51,504 bases of DNA from Tatlockia sp. (GTDB taxonomy: Bacteria; Pseudomonadota; Gammaproteobacteria; Legionellales; Legionellaceae), in assembly GCA_013697725.1 (NCBI GenBank), contig JACCWI010000036.1, positions 1-51,504 of the forward strand, in the 5' to 3' direction. Positions 1-8,457 of this stretch are shown here, one piece after another. Under the pieces are notes generated by a model. That model was not told where the DNA came from. It did no database searches and worked only from the letters and a program-made list of their open reading frames with translations. The translations under genes and the position numbers were made by a program. How positions within the stretch are numbered: position 1 is the stretch's first letter; every line of letters starts with the position of its first letter.

Positions 1-69
1 AGGCTTGAAAAGAAAAATCCACGACTAACTCTTGAAGAAATGGAAAAACGACTTGACCTGGAAAATTGA
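1..69 (+). CDS. Antitoxin C-terminus (RelB-like), partial
   Basis: The first 22 codons of the window are open and end in TGA at 67-69. The peptide is acidic and basic (ends LTLEEMEKRLDLEN), as expected of the C-terminal tail of a RelB-type antitoxin. The next gene is a RelE-like toxin whose likely start lies inside this tail, the usual overlapping layout of such pairs. The start of the gene lies outside the window, so the DNA-binding part cannot be judged. The call rests mainly on the neighbour. Confidence 0.5.
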   Translation, partial: RLEKKNPRLTLEEMEKRLDLEN

Positions 70-319
70 ATTTGATGCAGATGTAGAAAAAGACCTAAAA
101 AAACTAGGTCATACTGCACAAAAACAAATTATTAAATACCTCAGAGAAAAAGTTATGCCCGCTGTTGATCCACGATCGTTTGGCAAATCTTTATCTGGTG
201 ATCTTTCGGGGGTATGGCGTTATCGAACAGGCGACTATCGAATTTTAGCGCAAATTGAAGAGGATAATTTTATAATAGTGGTTATTCATGTCGGACATCG
301 TAAGAATGTTTATAAATAA
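53..319 (+). CDS. relE: RelE/ParE-family toxin of a type II toxin-antitoxin pair
   Basis: A small basic protein of about 88 residues from a TTG start at 53. The frame is open to 32, but TTG at 53 gives the usual family start, MTWKIEFDADVEKDLKK. The C-terminal block VWRYRTGDYRILAQI followed by VIHVGHRKNVYK is typical of RelE toxins, which cleave mRNA at the ribosome; the basic and aromatic residues here form the active surface in known members. It overlaps the upstream antitoxin tail by 17 bases, which fits translational coupling. The protein looks intact. Confidence 0.88.
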   Translation: MTWKIEFDADVEKDLKKLGHTAQKQIIKYLREKVMPAVDPRSFGKSLSGDLSGVWRYRTGDYRILAQIEEDNFIIVVIHVGHRKNVYK

Positions 320-525
320 ATTGTTTCATGATGAGCACTAGAACGACCAACCGACTTAAGGATTTTCTTGATCTCTTAAAGATCGAAGCTTCCCACGTTT
401 TACCTCCTCTGGAATTGCAAATAAATAATGACCAAACATATTAAAATGTCCATAACCCTAACAATACCCGATCTATTAAAACTAAACAGAAATTGAGGCT
501 AACTCGCATGTCCACAGTTACTAGT

Positions 526-1059
526 TCAACCTAACTTGAAAAGAAAGCAATCTCTAGGCTCATTGCCAAACGCGGGCAAATTTAGCTCACTTTTTAAAAC
601 TCCCAGATTGGAAAATCCTAATTTATGTAATACATTAATGGAGCCATAGTTCTCAACATCACATAATGTCCATATTTCTCTAATCTTGGTTTTTGATTTT
701 AACCACTCAGTTATTGCAAAGCCTGCTTCTGTTATAAAACCTTGCCGTTCATAATCACGATTAATGCCATAATGAATCTGTGCTTTATGCTCTTCCAAAA
801 TAACAAGAGAAATCCCAATCGCTTCATTGGTACTTTTTAAAGCTATAATCCAAGCAAATTCCGATGATTTTTTTTCCCATGCACTATGACACCATTTTAA
901 TAGGAAATCTAAAGTTTGATTACTATCTGTATGGGGTTCACGGGTAAGAAACCGAGAGCGTTCTATATCGGAACAGTAATTATGATATAGAGTTTCTACA
1001 TCGTTTTCGCAAAATGATCTTAAATACAATCGCGAAGTAACAAGCAGTGATGGAATCAT
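526..1059 (-). CDS. GNAT-family N-acetyltransferase (RimJ/RimL-like)
   Basis: A 177-residue protein with GNAT architecture. The N-terminal strand LLVTSRLYLRSF is typical of the RimJ/RimL branch. The acetyl-CoA pyrophosphate loop is YERQGFITEA near residues 103-111. The later motif NYGSINVLHKLGF (137-149) is the usual Asn...Ser...Leu-Gly-Phe block. Members transfer acetyl from acetyl-CoA to protein N-termini, antibiotics or small amines; the substrate here is unknown. A GAGG ribosome site precedes the ATG. The gene lies 43 bases after a frameshifted 2-oxoglutarate oxygenase on the same strand and is probably the last gene of that operon, which starts with a 56-residue peptide. Confidence 0.85.
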   Translation of the reverse strand: MIPSLLVTSRLYLRSFCENDVETLYHNYCSDIERSRFLTREPHTDSNQTLDFLLKWCHSAWEKKSSEFAWIIALKSTNEAIGISLVILEEHKAQIHYGINRDYERQGFITEAGFAITEWLKSKTKIREIWTLCDVENYGSINVLHKLGFSNLGVLKSELNLPAFGNEPRDCFLFKLG

Positions 1060-1102
1060 AAAACCCTCAGAAAAAAGTTCTTACTTCATCAAATCGACTT
1101 TT

Positions 1103-2082
1103 TTAAATTAAAGATGAGTAGACTTCCGCATTAACATCATCTGCTCTTATATCTACACGGGTTAAATCGACTCCTTCAATAGGCTCCTCAAATATATTTC
1201 GCGCGTGAAATCCTGCTGTATTTTTGATATAGAAAGCTCTTCTTTCACATTGAGGAATGCAAATCTTATGGGGATTATTTTCCAGAGAATCACGAATCGA
1301 TTGTACAAAGTCAACATTGCTTTGCAAATTAGTGTCGGATAACACCTGTCCATTTAAAAAGAATCGTCTCTCTCCACTTTGATTAATTTGACTAATAGGG
1401 GCTTCAATAAAATCAAAAATAGTGTTAACTATTTCTCCTTTATGATCAAAATGGTAATTGGGGTTGAGTTTGATTTTTACTTTCAATTGTTTCTCTTTAA
1501 CAACCGCTTCAAATTTTTCTCCTTCCGTCCATAATGCAGTGGGAACCCACATAAAATTCCCGGGTTTTCGATAGCTAATGTAAAAATTGTAAACCATGAC
1601 ATAGACAGGAATTTCAATGCTTTTTGAGCTAAGCAATCCGTCATTATGAAATCCTAGTTTCATTTCTGGTGATGGTTTGTCTAACCCTTTTGAGTCAATA
1701 TGTTGTTCATTACTATGAGAAGCGGTGTGAACCATAAAGGGCATCGAATTGACGGATCTTTATTAGGAGTACCTATATGTTCAAAAACCCCCATGACAAC
1801 TGCCACTCCAAATACAACATTCTTAGCGCTATCAAAAAGATGACTTTCAGGTACATCTAAAGCGACAATCCCTACCTCTTTATTATCTAACAAACCAACC
1901 ATTACCTGTATATCATCATAAAAAATTTCTTTGGCTAATTGCTTTATGATAGTGCAGTTTAAGTCGTTTTTAAAAAGATGAAGATCAAATTCTCCTGATA
2001 TTTTACTTTGTAAAAGCAAACTGCATTTTTCATATTTTAGTTCAGAAATTTTATGAGTCAGGTGATTAAAGTGGGTATCCAT
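1103..2082 (-). pseudogene. TauD-like Fe(II)/2-oxoglutarate oxygenase, split by a frameshift
   Basis: Two overlapping frames, 2082-1681 (133 codons) and 1744-1103 (213 codons), read as one protein of about 320 residues. The first part runs to GTPNKDPSIR and the second continues as PFMVHTASHSNEQ; a -1 shift near 1735-1745 joins them. The second part holds LGFHNDG (an HxD iron ligand pair) and, near the end, AGFHARNIFEE (distal His plus an Arg that could hold 2-oxoglutarate), as in the TauD/clavaminate synthase/asparagine oxygenase group. A good ribosome site (AAGGA) precedes the ATG at 2082. The upstream 56-residue peptide gene and downstream acetyltransferase are on the same strand. It is either a recent pseudogene or a sequencing error, because the rest of the reading frame is well kept. 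The family call is by motif only. Confidence 0.65.
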
Positions 2083-2137
2083 ATAATAAATCCTTACATA
2101 GAGCTATTTAATAAAAGGTAGGAATTGATAAGTTTAA

Positions 2138-2308
2138 TTATGCCTGTTTAATTGTGCATTCAGGACTCTTTAATACAACTGTGATTCCGTTAAGAAGATT
2201 AGTCATTGTTGTAGCTTGGGCTTGCTTTTCAATAGCCATTGGATTTGAAGCTGCGGCGACATTAACTACTGCTGCTGCAACACCCATCAATATTTTTTTT
2301 GCGTCCAT
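2138..2308 (-). CDS. 56-residue peptide, possible precursor peptide
   Basis: An unrecognised small gene. It begins MDAKKILMGVAAAVVNVAAA, a basic start followed by an Ala/Val-rich stretch, and ends VVLKSPECTIKQA with a single Cys near the C-terminus. A clear ribosome site (AAGGA, 8 bases before the ATG) supports translation. It lies 55 bases before the 2-oxoglutarate oxygenase frames on the same strand and so heads a three-gene unit of peptide, oxygenase and acetyltransferase. It could be a substrate peptide for those enzymes, a secreted peptide or a small membrane peptide. The sequence alone does not decide. Confidence 0.55.
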   Translation of the reverse strand: MDAKKILMGVAAAVVNVAAASNPMAIEKQAQATTMTNLLNGITVVLKSPECTIKQA

Positions 2309-2438
2309 TTTTTATTCCTTATAAAGGTTAAAATCACATTGAGTTTTCTTTGTATTTAACTTGAGCTAGTTCAATTATTCTCCATGAACTAAGTTCTCAT
2401 ATACACATTCCTACAAAAAAAGTGTTAGTCAACTAATT

Positions 2439-2477
2439 TGTGACAAAATTTATGTTTTTTTTAGATAAAATGTCACA
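2439..2477. repeat. Inverted repeat upstream of the small peptide operon
   Basis: The arms TGTGACA (2439-2445) and TGTCACA (2471-2477) are exact reverse complements, separated by 25 AT-rich bases. They lie about 130 bases upstream of the 56-residue peptide gene, in a gene-free stretch (2309-2586) where its promoter must be. The spacing would suit a regulator bound at two half-sites, or looping. It could also be chance in AT-rich DNA. Confidence 0.4.
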
Positions 2478-2586
2478 GGTATAGGGTATCTACATTTCCA
2501 ATCTTTTCGAAAAATTTGTTTCGGAAAGCGCCCTATCAACAAAGCAGTTAGCAAAGCTAGCTGATTCAGCAGGAAGCGCTCTGGCA

Positions 2587-2934
2587 TCAGCATTGGTTTA
2601 ATGAGGTTTTGGTAGAAGAGTTTATTAGCACCAAGGTTGCTTCTGCAATAGGTTCTGGAGCACGTTTTACAACATACTCAATAGAAGAGTCTGGAGAAGC
2701 AAGAGTAGCAGCAAATGAGATTATCGCGGATGAGAGATAAAGCGAACTATTTACTTTTTTAGATACAGGATAGAGCTCCAGTTCCAAGGAGCTAGACGGT
2801 TTCAACAAAGCTATTGCCTCCTTCACCGAGGTGTTAGGATTTAGCCAAATCGATTGCGCCCTTTTATCGAGAACAACAGGCATCCGCTCATGAATAGGAT
2901 AGAGAAGTTCATTAGCAACCGACGTTATTGTACA
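2587..2934 (-). pseudogene. Truncated SRAP (YedK/HMCES-type) protein remnant
   Basis: The open frame from about 2934 reads TSVANELLYPIHERMPVVLD, the conserved core of SRAP proteins, which shield abasic sites in single-stranded DNA by crosslinking through Cys2. The later block ELELYPVSKKVNSS is the family's C-terminal motif. The N-terminal half, with the catalytic Cys2, is missing: the frame hits a stop just upstream, and the recombinase region begins there. A nearby methionine (2883) gives 98 codons but no usable gene. The tail after residue 55 of that frame does not look like the family. I read this as a decayed fragment cut off at a rearrangement junction. Confidence 0.7.
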
Positions 2935-2956
2935 TCAATTTTGTAGATGCCTTACA

Positions 2957-3015
2957 CTTTATATCTTTATATTTAACTGTATAATTAATCATGCAACTAA
3001 AGGTTAAACGTTAAC
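2957..3015 (+). promoter_or_regulatory. Candidate promoter and operator of the serine recombinase
   Basis: A consensus -10 box TATAAT lies at 2980-2985. The -35 position (2957-2962, CTTTAT) is weak. Just downstream, GTTAA (3003-3007) and TTAAC (3011-3015) form a short inverted repeat before the recombinase start at 3038, where self-regulation by a recombinase would be plausible. Judged by eye only. Confidence 0.35.
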
Positions 3016-3037
3016 GGACTATTTTTTTGAGTAAATT

Positions 3038-3685
3038 ATGACCAAAACAATCGCTTATATTCGTACATCGACCGACAAGCAAGATTTGAACAACCAAAAA
3101 CTTGAGATTTTTGAATTTGCCAAAAAAAATAAATTGGAAGTAGATGATTTTATTGAGATGACTATCTCAAGTAGGAAAACCAGCAAAGAACGCCGTATTG
3201 ATGAAATGCTCTCGGTATTAGATGATGCCGATACGCTTATTGTCACTGAACTAAGTCGATTGGGTCGAAGCACAGCAGAAGTCATCGGATTAGTTAATGA
3301 GTTAATTAAAAAACAGGTTCGCGTTATTGCCATCAAGCAAAACTTGGATATGAAGCAACATGATATGACTTCTAAAGTAATGATAACCCTGTTTTCACTT
3401 TTTGCTGAACTTGAACGTGATCTTATTAGTCTAAGAACTAAAGAGGCGCTTGCCAATAAAAAGGCGCAGGGTATCCAGTTAGGAAAACCCAAGGGAACTG
3501 TTCAAAAAAGCAAATTTGATCAGGACGTTGTTAAAATTAAAGAGTTGTTGGACTTGGGTTTATCAGTAAGAAAAATTGCAATTTTTTTAGGGTATACCAA
3601 CCATATTGGCCTTAATACTTATGTAAGTAAAAGGAAATTGCGCGATAAGACTAGCCTCATACATCTTAGTTCGATAAAAAATTAG
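3038..3685 (+). CDS. Serine recombinase (resolvase/invertase family)
   Basis: A 215-residue site-specific recombinase. The N-terminal catalytic domain has the nucleophile in AYIRTSTDKQD (Ser11), the arginine block LIVTELSRLGRS near residues 68-79, and the long E-helix motif FAELERDLISLRTKEAL. The C-terminal part (about 165-205) holds a helix-turn-helix, LDLGLSVRKIAIFLGY. Its length matches small resolvases and invertases (180-220 residues), so it is not a large serine integrase. It lies right after the broken SRAP remnant and directly upstream of an amidohydrolase gene (9-base gap). No paired inversion sites were recognised nearby, so its target is unknown. All key residues are present. Confidence 0.92.
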   Translation: MTKTIAYIRTSTDKQDLNNQKLEIFEFAKKNKLEVDDFIEMTISSRKTSKERRIDEMLSVLDDADTLIVTELSRLGRSTAEVIGLVNELIKKQVRVIAIKQNLDMKQHDMTSKVMITLFSLFAELERDLISLRTKEALANKKAQGIQLGKPKGTVQKSKFDQDVVKIKELLDLGLSVRKIAIFLGYTNHIGLNTYVSKRKLRDKTSLIHLSSIKN

Positions 3686-3694
3686 GAACATTAA

Positions 3695-4600
3695 ATGCTG
3701 AAACCTATGAGGATAATAGACTCCCATATTCACTTTTGTGATAACGAAGCAAACGTGCACCCATTCTTAGATGAGTACGATCCTAACTATGCTGCGTTTG
3801 TCGGCGATTATTCAAAATTGGAAAGAAAATATTTGTTAGAAGATTATTTACAAGATAGCTCTGACTATAAAATTGATGGAGTTGTTTGGCATGAGTTTTT
3901 ATCGACAGATCCCATTAAAGAAGCAAAATGGGCACAAAACTTAGCTAGCCAATCCAGTTTAGCTCAGTCTATGGTAGTGATAGTCGATTTTCTTGACCCA
4001 ACTCTAGAGGAAAAATTAGAACTCTATAACACCATGCCAAATGTAACTGCTATACGTGAACACATGGTTTGGGATAATGATAATCCTAGAAAACGCTTCG
4101 CAAAACAGCCAAATCTTTTATCTGATTCTACTTGGCAAAAAGGACTTAATCTATTAAATAGGTATGATTTTAAATGCGGACTTGAAGTATTTGCACCACA
4201 GTTACCCGAACTTGCGAATGTCATTCAACGTTATCCCAATGTTGATTTTACCCTAGCCGTAATGGGGTGGCCATTGGATATAAGCAAGGAGGGTTATACA
4301 CAATGGAAGCAAGAAATAAAGCGATTAAGTAAATATCAAAATATATGTGTCGATATCTCTGCAATTGAGTGTATTTTTGGCATGGATTGGACTTTGGATC
4401 AGGTAAAACCGTGGATATTAAGTGTCATTGAATTATTTGGTACCGCACGGTGCATGTTTGGAAGCCATATGCCTATTGCTAAACTTTCACGCAATTTTGC
4501 CAATCTTTATAAGACTTATGAAAGTATAACCACTAATTTTTCTCCTACTGAAAAGGCAAATTTATTTCATGACGTAGCAGGCAATTGGTTTAGACTTTAA
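3695..4600 (+). CDS. Amidohydrolase-2 family metal-dependent hydrolase
   Basis: A 301-residue protein of the amidohydrolase superfamily (TIM barrel). The signature DSHIHF at residues 9-14 supplies the two N-terminal metal-binding histidines. Other family-like blocks are the strand ending NVTAIREHMVW and the late GSHMPIAK. Relatives include sugar lactonases, 2-pyrone-4,6-dicarboxylate lactonase and decarboxylases, so lactone hydrolysis is plausible but not shown. The ribosome site AGGA before the first ATG favours this start over the internal Met5. It follows the recombinase by 9 bases and may be cargo of the same acquired segment. Confidence 0.75.
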   Translation: MLKPMRIIDSHIHFCDNEANVHPFLDEYDPNYAAFVGDYSKLERKYLLEDYLQDSSDYKIDGVVWHEFLSTDPIKEAKWAQNLASQSSLAQSMVVIVDFLDPTLEEKLELYNTMPNVTAIREHMVWDNDNPRKRFAKQPNLLSDSTWQKGLNLLNRYDFKCGLEVFAPQLPELANVIQRYPNVDFTLAVMGWPLDISKEGYTQWKQEIKRLSKYQNICVDISAIECIFGMDWTLDQVKPWILSVIELFGTARCMFGSHMPIAKLSRNFANLYKTYESITTNFSPTEKANLFHDVAGNWFRL

Positions 4601-4868
4601 AAAACTATTCGGTTAACCACGGTTGCATGGCAGCATATTAAGTTGATTGGAAAATTTGAATTTATAATAATAAAAAATATATTAATTTACATGAAGTTAT
4701 AGAAAATTACTAAGTAATAAAAAAACGATTTATCGGCTACCGCCTAGACTGGGAAAGGGTCGCAAGGGTCTTCTGGGAAATTCCGTACTTTCCTGCAAAG
4801 AACCCCTTGTAATGAATTAGTGTAGATCTAGATATCATAAATATCCCTCTAGTTGCTCTGTCAGAATT

Positions 4869-5180
4869 TCAATGCCTGCTGCGATTTGGACGATAAGATC
4901 CTTTCTGCTCTTTAAGGTAGTCTTTAAGATTAGGATTTTCAATGGTTGATTGGCTAGGATCTCTTTCCAAGAGGCATTCCTCGACGTAAGTCATTTGGCT
5001 AGTGCCATCAACCAAAAGGCGATACCAGGGATTCCTGGTGGCAAATTCACGCTTATAAGCTTGAGGGTTATAACGGCCTGAGGCTTGAAAAAAAGGGTCA
5101 ACATCTACAATAACCGCTCGATACCTTTGATTCAAATGTATTACTCGCTCGCCAACATTAAATTTAGCACAACCCTTCAT
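4869..5180 (-). CDS. hspQ: Heat shock protein HspQ (YccV-like)
   Basis: 103 residues from the ATG at 5180, which is preceded by a perfect AGGAGG; a longer frame to 5213 lacks such a site. The sequence KFNVGERVIHLNQRYRAVIV, then PFFQASGRYNPQAYKREF, NPWYRLLVDGTSQMTYVEE and a polar tail match HspQ, the small heat-inducible protein that binds hemimethylated DNA and modulates Lon specificity in enterobacteria. The length is normal (about 105). It is convergent with the amidohydrolase and divergent from the membrane protein at 5301. It probably marks the border between the left accessory genes and the polysaccharide locus. Confidence 0.9.
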   Translation of the reverse strand: MKGCAKFNVGERVIHLNQRYRAVIVDVDPFFQASGRYNPQAYKREFATRNPWYRLLVDGTSQMTYVEECLLERDPSQSTIENPNLKDYLKEQKGSYRPNRSRH

Positions 5181-5300
5181 AGAACCTCCTGAATCATTAA
5201 GATAGCCTGGCATGGAAAGGGCTAATGCTGCCAGTATTCATGTTGCTTTTCTTCTCTATTATCGGCTAGTCTCAATAATTCTTTAATAAGCCGATTAGCA

Positions 5301-6374
5301 ATGAATATCGAATTGTTATCTTACAAAACAAGATTGATTAGCATAGTATTAATTTTGGCCTATGCCTTTATTCATACACAATTGACTGGTCTTTATTCAG
5401 AGTTAACTCTGCAAAATCTAGCTGATTTCTCAGTCCGTCTGCCTTATGCCCAACGATTATTAGTCCCTGCCCTGGTTAATTGGCTGTCTCATGTTCTGCC
5501 TTTAGGTTTAGAAGAATTATTTTTTCTAATGGAATTACTATTTATAAGTGGGTTCTATTGGGCATTAAAAAACTTATTGCAACAAGAGTTCCCTTTGCGA
5601 CAAGCACAATGTTTAAGTTGGTTATTTATTCTACTTTTACCATTGATTACCGTAATTAATTATCGCTTTCGCATGAATGGACTTGCCACCTTTTATTATC
5701 CCAGCGACACTGCCTCCTTATTTTTTATGGCCTTGGGTTATTTGTTTTGCCTGCGAGCTCAATGGAATTATTTAATTCCACTAATCTTTCTGGCCACTTT
5801 AAATAGAGAAAGCTCGATTTTATTAGTGCTGATTATTCCTGCGCTACATTGGCAGAACCTAAAAATAATTTTCAAGCCTTTTTGCAGATCGCTTTTAGCT
5901 TATCTATTGGCACGCGCCTTCACGTTTTGGTTTTTACAAGGCCTAACTGGGCAGTGGGTTGAATGGTCTGCGGCGGGAGCATCGCACAGTCATTTTATTT
6001 TTAATATTCTCTGGCTATTAATGGGACAGAATTTTTTGCTATTTGTTTATTGTGTTGCAGGTCTACCTTTATTTTGGTTTGCTTTTTATGACTTTATTCC
6101 GTTGCGATACAGACCTTTGCGCTATGTCACTTTAGCGTATTTTTTATCGCTATTGCTGGTCGGTCGATTTATGGAGGCAAGAATTTTTTGTGAGATTGTA
6201 GTATTACTCTATCTTCCAGTGTGCATTGCTTTGAGAAATTGGTTAAATACAGAACAGCCAATTTACTCAAAAGATATAAATTTAATTTATTATATCGATA
6301 GATACGCTGTGCTAGGGTTTTTATTAGCCACTTTAGTTCTGCATCAACTCATCTATCATTTAATTTTATATTAA
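5301..6374 (+). CDS. Polytopic inner-membrane protein, unknown function
   Basis: 357 residues, mostly hydrophobic, with about nine or ten predicted membrane spans by eye. Polar spots between spans include VINYRFRMNGLATFYYPSDT (about residues 118-138) and ATLNRESSIL. Such short charged loops resemble those of GT-C-type glycosyltransferases and related membrane proteins, but no family could be named. The gene runs opposite to the fucose genes and overlaps the end of the next glycosyltransferase by 9 bases (convergent). Its position at the edge of the polysaccharide locus suggests an envelope role; that is inference. Confidence 0.6.
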   Translation: MNIELLSYKTRLISIVLILAYAFIHTQLTGLYSELTLQNLADFSVRLPYAQRLLVPALVNWLSHVLPLGLEELFFLMELLFISGFYWALKNLLQQEFPLRQAQCLSWLFILLLPLITVINYRFRMNGLATFYYPSDTASLFFMALGYLFCLRAQWNYLIPLIFLATLNRESSILLVLIIPALHWQNLKIIFKPFCRSLLAYLLARAFTFWFLQGLTGQWVEWSAAGASHSHFIFNILWLLMGQNFLLFVYCVAGLPLFWFAFYDFIPLRYRPLRYVTLAYFLSLLLVGRFMEARIFCEIVVLLYLPVCIALRNWLNTEQPIYSKDINLIYYIDRYAVLGFLLATLVLHQLIYHLILY

Positions 6375-7505
6375 TAATGTTTTGTAAGCCGCCATGGTTT
6401 GTTCAGTGCAACGCGCCCAGGAAAACTGGGCTGCTTGCAAAAATCCCCTCTTAATGGCTTGAGCTCGCCATTGATCATCAGTCAATCCTTGTTGCAATAA
6501 TTCCGACCACGCATCAACATCTTGGGGTAGAGCCATTAGCGCTGCATCGCCTGCAACTTCGGGAAGGGTGGAGGCGTTTGAACAGACTACGGGTACTCCA
6601 GAGCCCATTGCTTCTAAAATGGGTAAACCAAACCCTTCATACAAAGAAGGAAAGGTAAATAACTTTGCACCCGCAAATAAAGCCGGTAAATGCTCAGCTG
6701 GAGTAAACCCTAAATATTTGGCCCAGCCACTTCGATTTGCTTTGGCAATGCGTTGGTGTATTTCTTCACTCAACCAGCCTTTATAACCCGACAATACGAG
6801 CGGAAATTGTTGTCTTAATCCTACAGGTAATTTTTCATAGGCATCCAGTAAGGTAAGTAGATTTTTTCTAGGCTCAATGGTGCCTGCGTAAAAACTATAT
6901 TGACCGTGCTCTAAACCGTAATGAGCTAAGGTAGCTCGCGTTTCCTGAGCGGTATAGGGTCTGAACTCCTCGCCCGCTGCCAAAGGGACGGTATGAATTT
7001 TTGCGAGTGGATAATTAAAATAACTTGCTAATTCCTGGCGAATATATTCCGCATCGACAATTAAAGCATCTGCTTTTTTTAGTGTTTTAAGAATCTCTTT
7101 TTGAGCATAGCGAACTCGACCCGGCGGATGATCCTCTGCGCGAATAAAAAGCGAGAGATCATGAAAGGTGGCTATTTTTTTTCCTTTAAAGGGCGGAAGA
7201 TAAAAATTTGGCCCATGGAATAAATAATTGTCTTTCAGTTTCAGTGCACGTTTTTGTAATTTGGGGATTAGAAAATGATAGGCATTAGTCAGTAAAGCGC
7301 TTTGCTGCACTAAACGTTTTGACCAATGTTTAAGATCAGAATGTTCTCCGGCTATCGGTACCTTACTAACCATTTTATATTCTGAAAAATAAAGCAGTGA
7401 TTCGAGGTCTGATTGCAAAGCAAGATTGCGAGCAAGCTCCCAGGTATAACGCCCAATGCCAGTTAGCGGGAAGCGAATGGGTGCTATTGATAAAATTATG
7501 TTCAT
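6366..7505 (-). CDS. Glycosyltransferase family 4 (GT-B fold)
   Basis: 379 residues. The N-terminal half opens with a glycine-rich acceptor loop, PLTGIGRYTWELARNL. The donor half has FYAGTIEPRKNLLTLLDAY and then FPSLYEGFGLPILEAMGSG with the E-x7-E pair of retaining GT4 enzymes, followed by LPEVAGDAA. It probably transfers a nucleotide-activated sugar such as GDP-mannose or GDP-fucose at the cytoplasmic face. It lies 3 bases after fcl, so it is the last gene of manC-gmd-fcl-GT, which hints that GDP-fucose or GDP-mannose is its donor. Acceptor and linkage are unknown. Confidence 0.9.
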   Translation of the reverse strand: MNIILSIAPIRFPLTGIGRYTWELARNLALQSDLESLLYFSEYKMVSKVPIAGEHSDLKHWSKRLVQQSALLTNAYHFLIPKLQKRALKLKDNYLFHGPNFYLPPFKGKKIATFHDLSLFIRAEDHPPGRVRYAQKEILKTLKKADALIVDAEYIRQELASYFNYPLAKIHTVPLAAGEEFRPYTAQETRATLAHYGLEHGQYSFYAGTIEPRKNLLTLLDAYEKLPVGLRQQFPLVLSGYKGWLSEEIHQRIAKANRSGWAKYLGFTPAEHLPALFAGAKLFTFPSLYEGFGLPILEAMGSGVPVVCSNASTLPEVAGDAALMALPQDVDAWSELLQQGLTDDQWRAQAIKRGFLQAAQFSWARCTEQTMAAYKTLLI

Positions 7506-7508
7506 CGT

Positions 7509-8447
7509 TTAAACATTTATAACAGAGTTTAGCTTTAGGAAATCTTGATAAGTCTTTACTAGGCCCTCACGTAAACTAATTTGAGCTGTCCAGCCTAAAT
7601 TTTTCATGCGCTCAATATTAAGTAATTTACGGGGTGTACCATCAGGTTTAGTTTTATCAAAAACAATTTTACCTTTAAAATCAACAACTTCCATAATAAG
7701 ATCGGCTAAATCACGAATACTGATATCTATGCCAGCGCCGATATTATAAATCTTATCGCGTCCAGGCTGTTCCATTAAAAATAGACAGGCATCGGCCATA
7801 TCATCCACGTGTAAAAATTCACGCATTTGAGTTCCCGACCCCCAAACAACCAGTTGCTTATCGCCTCGAATTTTAGCTTCATGTGCCTTGCGAAGAAGTG
7901 CAGGTAAAACATGGCTATTGGCCAAATCATAATTATCATTGGGACCATAGAGGTTGGTAGGCATCACGCTCACAAACTGCGTACCGTATTGGCGGTTATA
8001 ACTCTCGCACAATTTAATGCCAGCAATTTTTGCAATCGCATAGGGTTCATTAGTTTGTTCTAGAGGGCCGGTTAATAAATAGTCTTCCCTGATGGGTTGT
8101 GAACAATCACGAGGATAAATACAACTCGATCCCAGGAATAATAAATGCTCTATTCCTGCTTTCCAGGCAGCATGGACAATATTGCTTTGAATCATCAAAT
8201 TTTGGTAAATAAATTCACCACGATAAGTATCGTTTGCCAAAATGCCGCCCACTTTCGCCGCAGCGAGGAATACATAATCTGGTTTTTCGGCAGCAAAAAA
8301 CTCGAAGACCTGCGCTTGATTAATTAAATCAAGCTCATCATGGCTGCGTAGTAACAGATTATTATAGCCTTTTTGTTCCAAGCGTCTGACTAAGGCTGAC
8401 CCAACCATGCCGCGGTGGCCAGCAACATAGATTTTTGGCGTACTCAA
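7509..8447 (-). CDS. fcl: GDP-L-fucose synthase
   Basis: An NADPH-dependent epimerase-reductase turning GDP-4-keto-6-deoxy-D-mannose into GDP-L-fucose. Seen are the Rossmann motif [19 protein letters not shown] with the catalytic Ser, and [17 protein letters not shown] with the Tyr-x3-Lys pair, all diagnostic. I prefer a TTG start at 8447: AAGGA lies 7 bases upstream and the protein begins [10 protein letters not shown], just after the gmd stop. In-frame ATGs at 8489 and 8474 would overlap gmd. At 312 residues it is normal in length. It is the third gene of manC-gmd-fcl-GT. Confidence 0.95.
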   Translation of the reverse strand: MSTPKIYVAGHRGMVGSALVRRLEQKGYNNLLLRSHDELDLINQAQVFEFFAAEKPDYVFLAAAKVGGILANDTYRGEFIYQNLMIQSNIVHAAWKAGIEHLLFLGSSCIYPRDCSQPIREDYLLTGPLEQTNEPYAIAKIAGIKLCESYNRQYGTQFVSVMPTNLYGPNDNYDLANSHVLPALLRKAHEAKIRGDKQLVVWGSGTQMREFLHVDDMADACLFLMEQPGRDKIYNIGAGIDISIRDLADLIMEVVDFKGKIVFDKTKPDGTPRKLLNIERMKNLGWTAQISLREGLVKTYQDFLKLNSVINV

Positions 8448-8457
8448 ACTCGTTTCC

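Noticed and set aside
395..416. AGGAGG-like ribosome site on the minus strand near 409
   Set aside because: The frame that follows (GTG) stops after five codons.
330..450. Possible small plus-strand peptide (about 38 codons) after relE
   Set aside because: No ribosome site or recognisable sequence; probably chance.
1681..1744. Programmed -1 frameshifting in the oxygenase
   Set aside because: No slippery heptamer or strong downstream structure was seen; mutation or sequencing error is simpler.
3055..3492. Long minus-strand open frame (145 codons) inside the recombinase
   Set aside because: It lies fully antisense to a gene with clear catalytic motifs, and its Ser/Leu-rich sequence is typical of a shadow frame.
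4767..4811. Imperfect inverted repeat between the amidohydrolase and hspQ as a terminator
   Set aside because: The stem is interrupted and there is no T-run, so it cannot be called.
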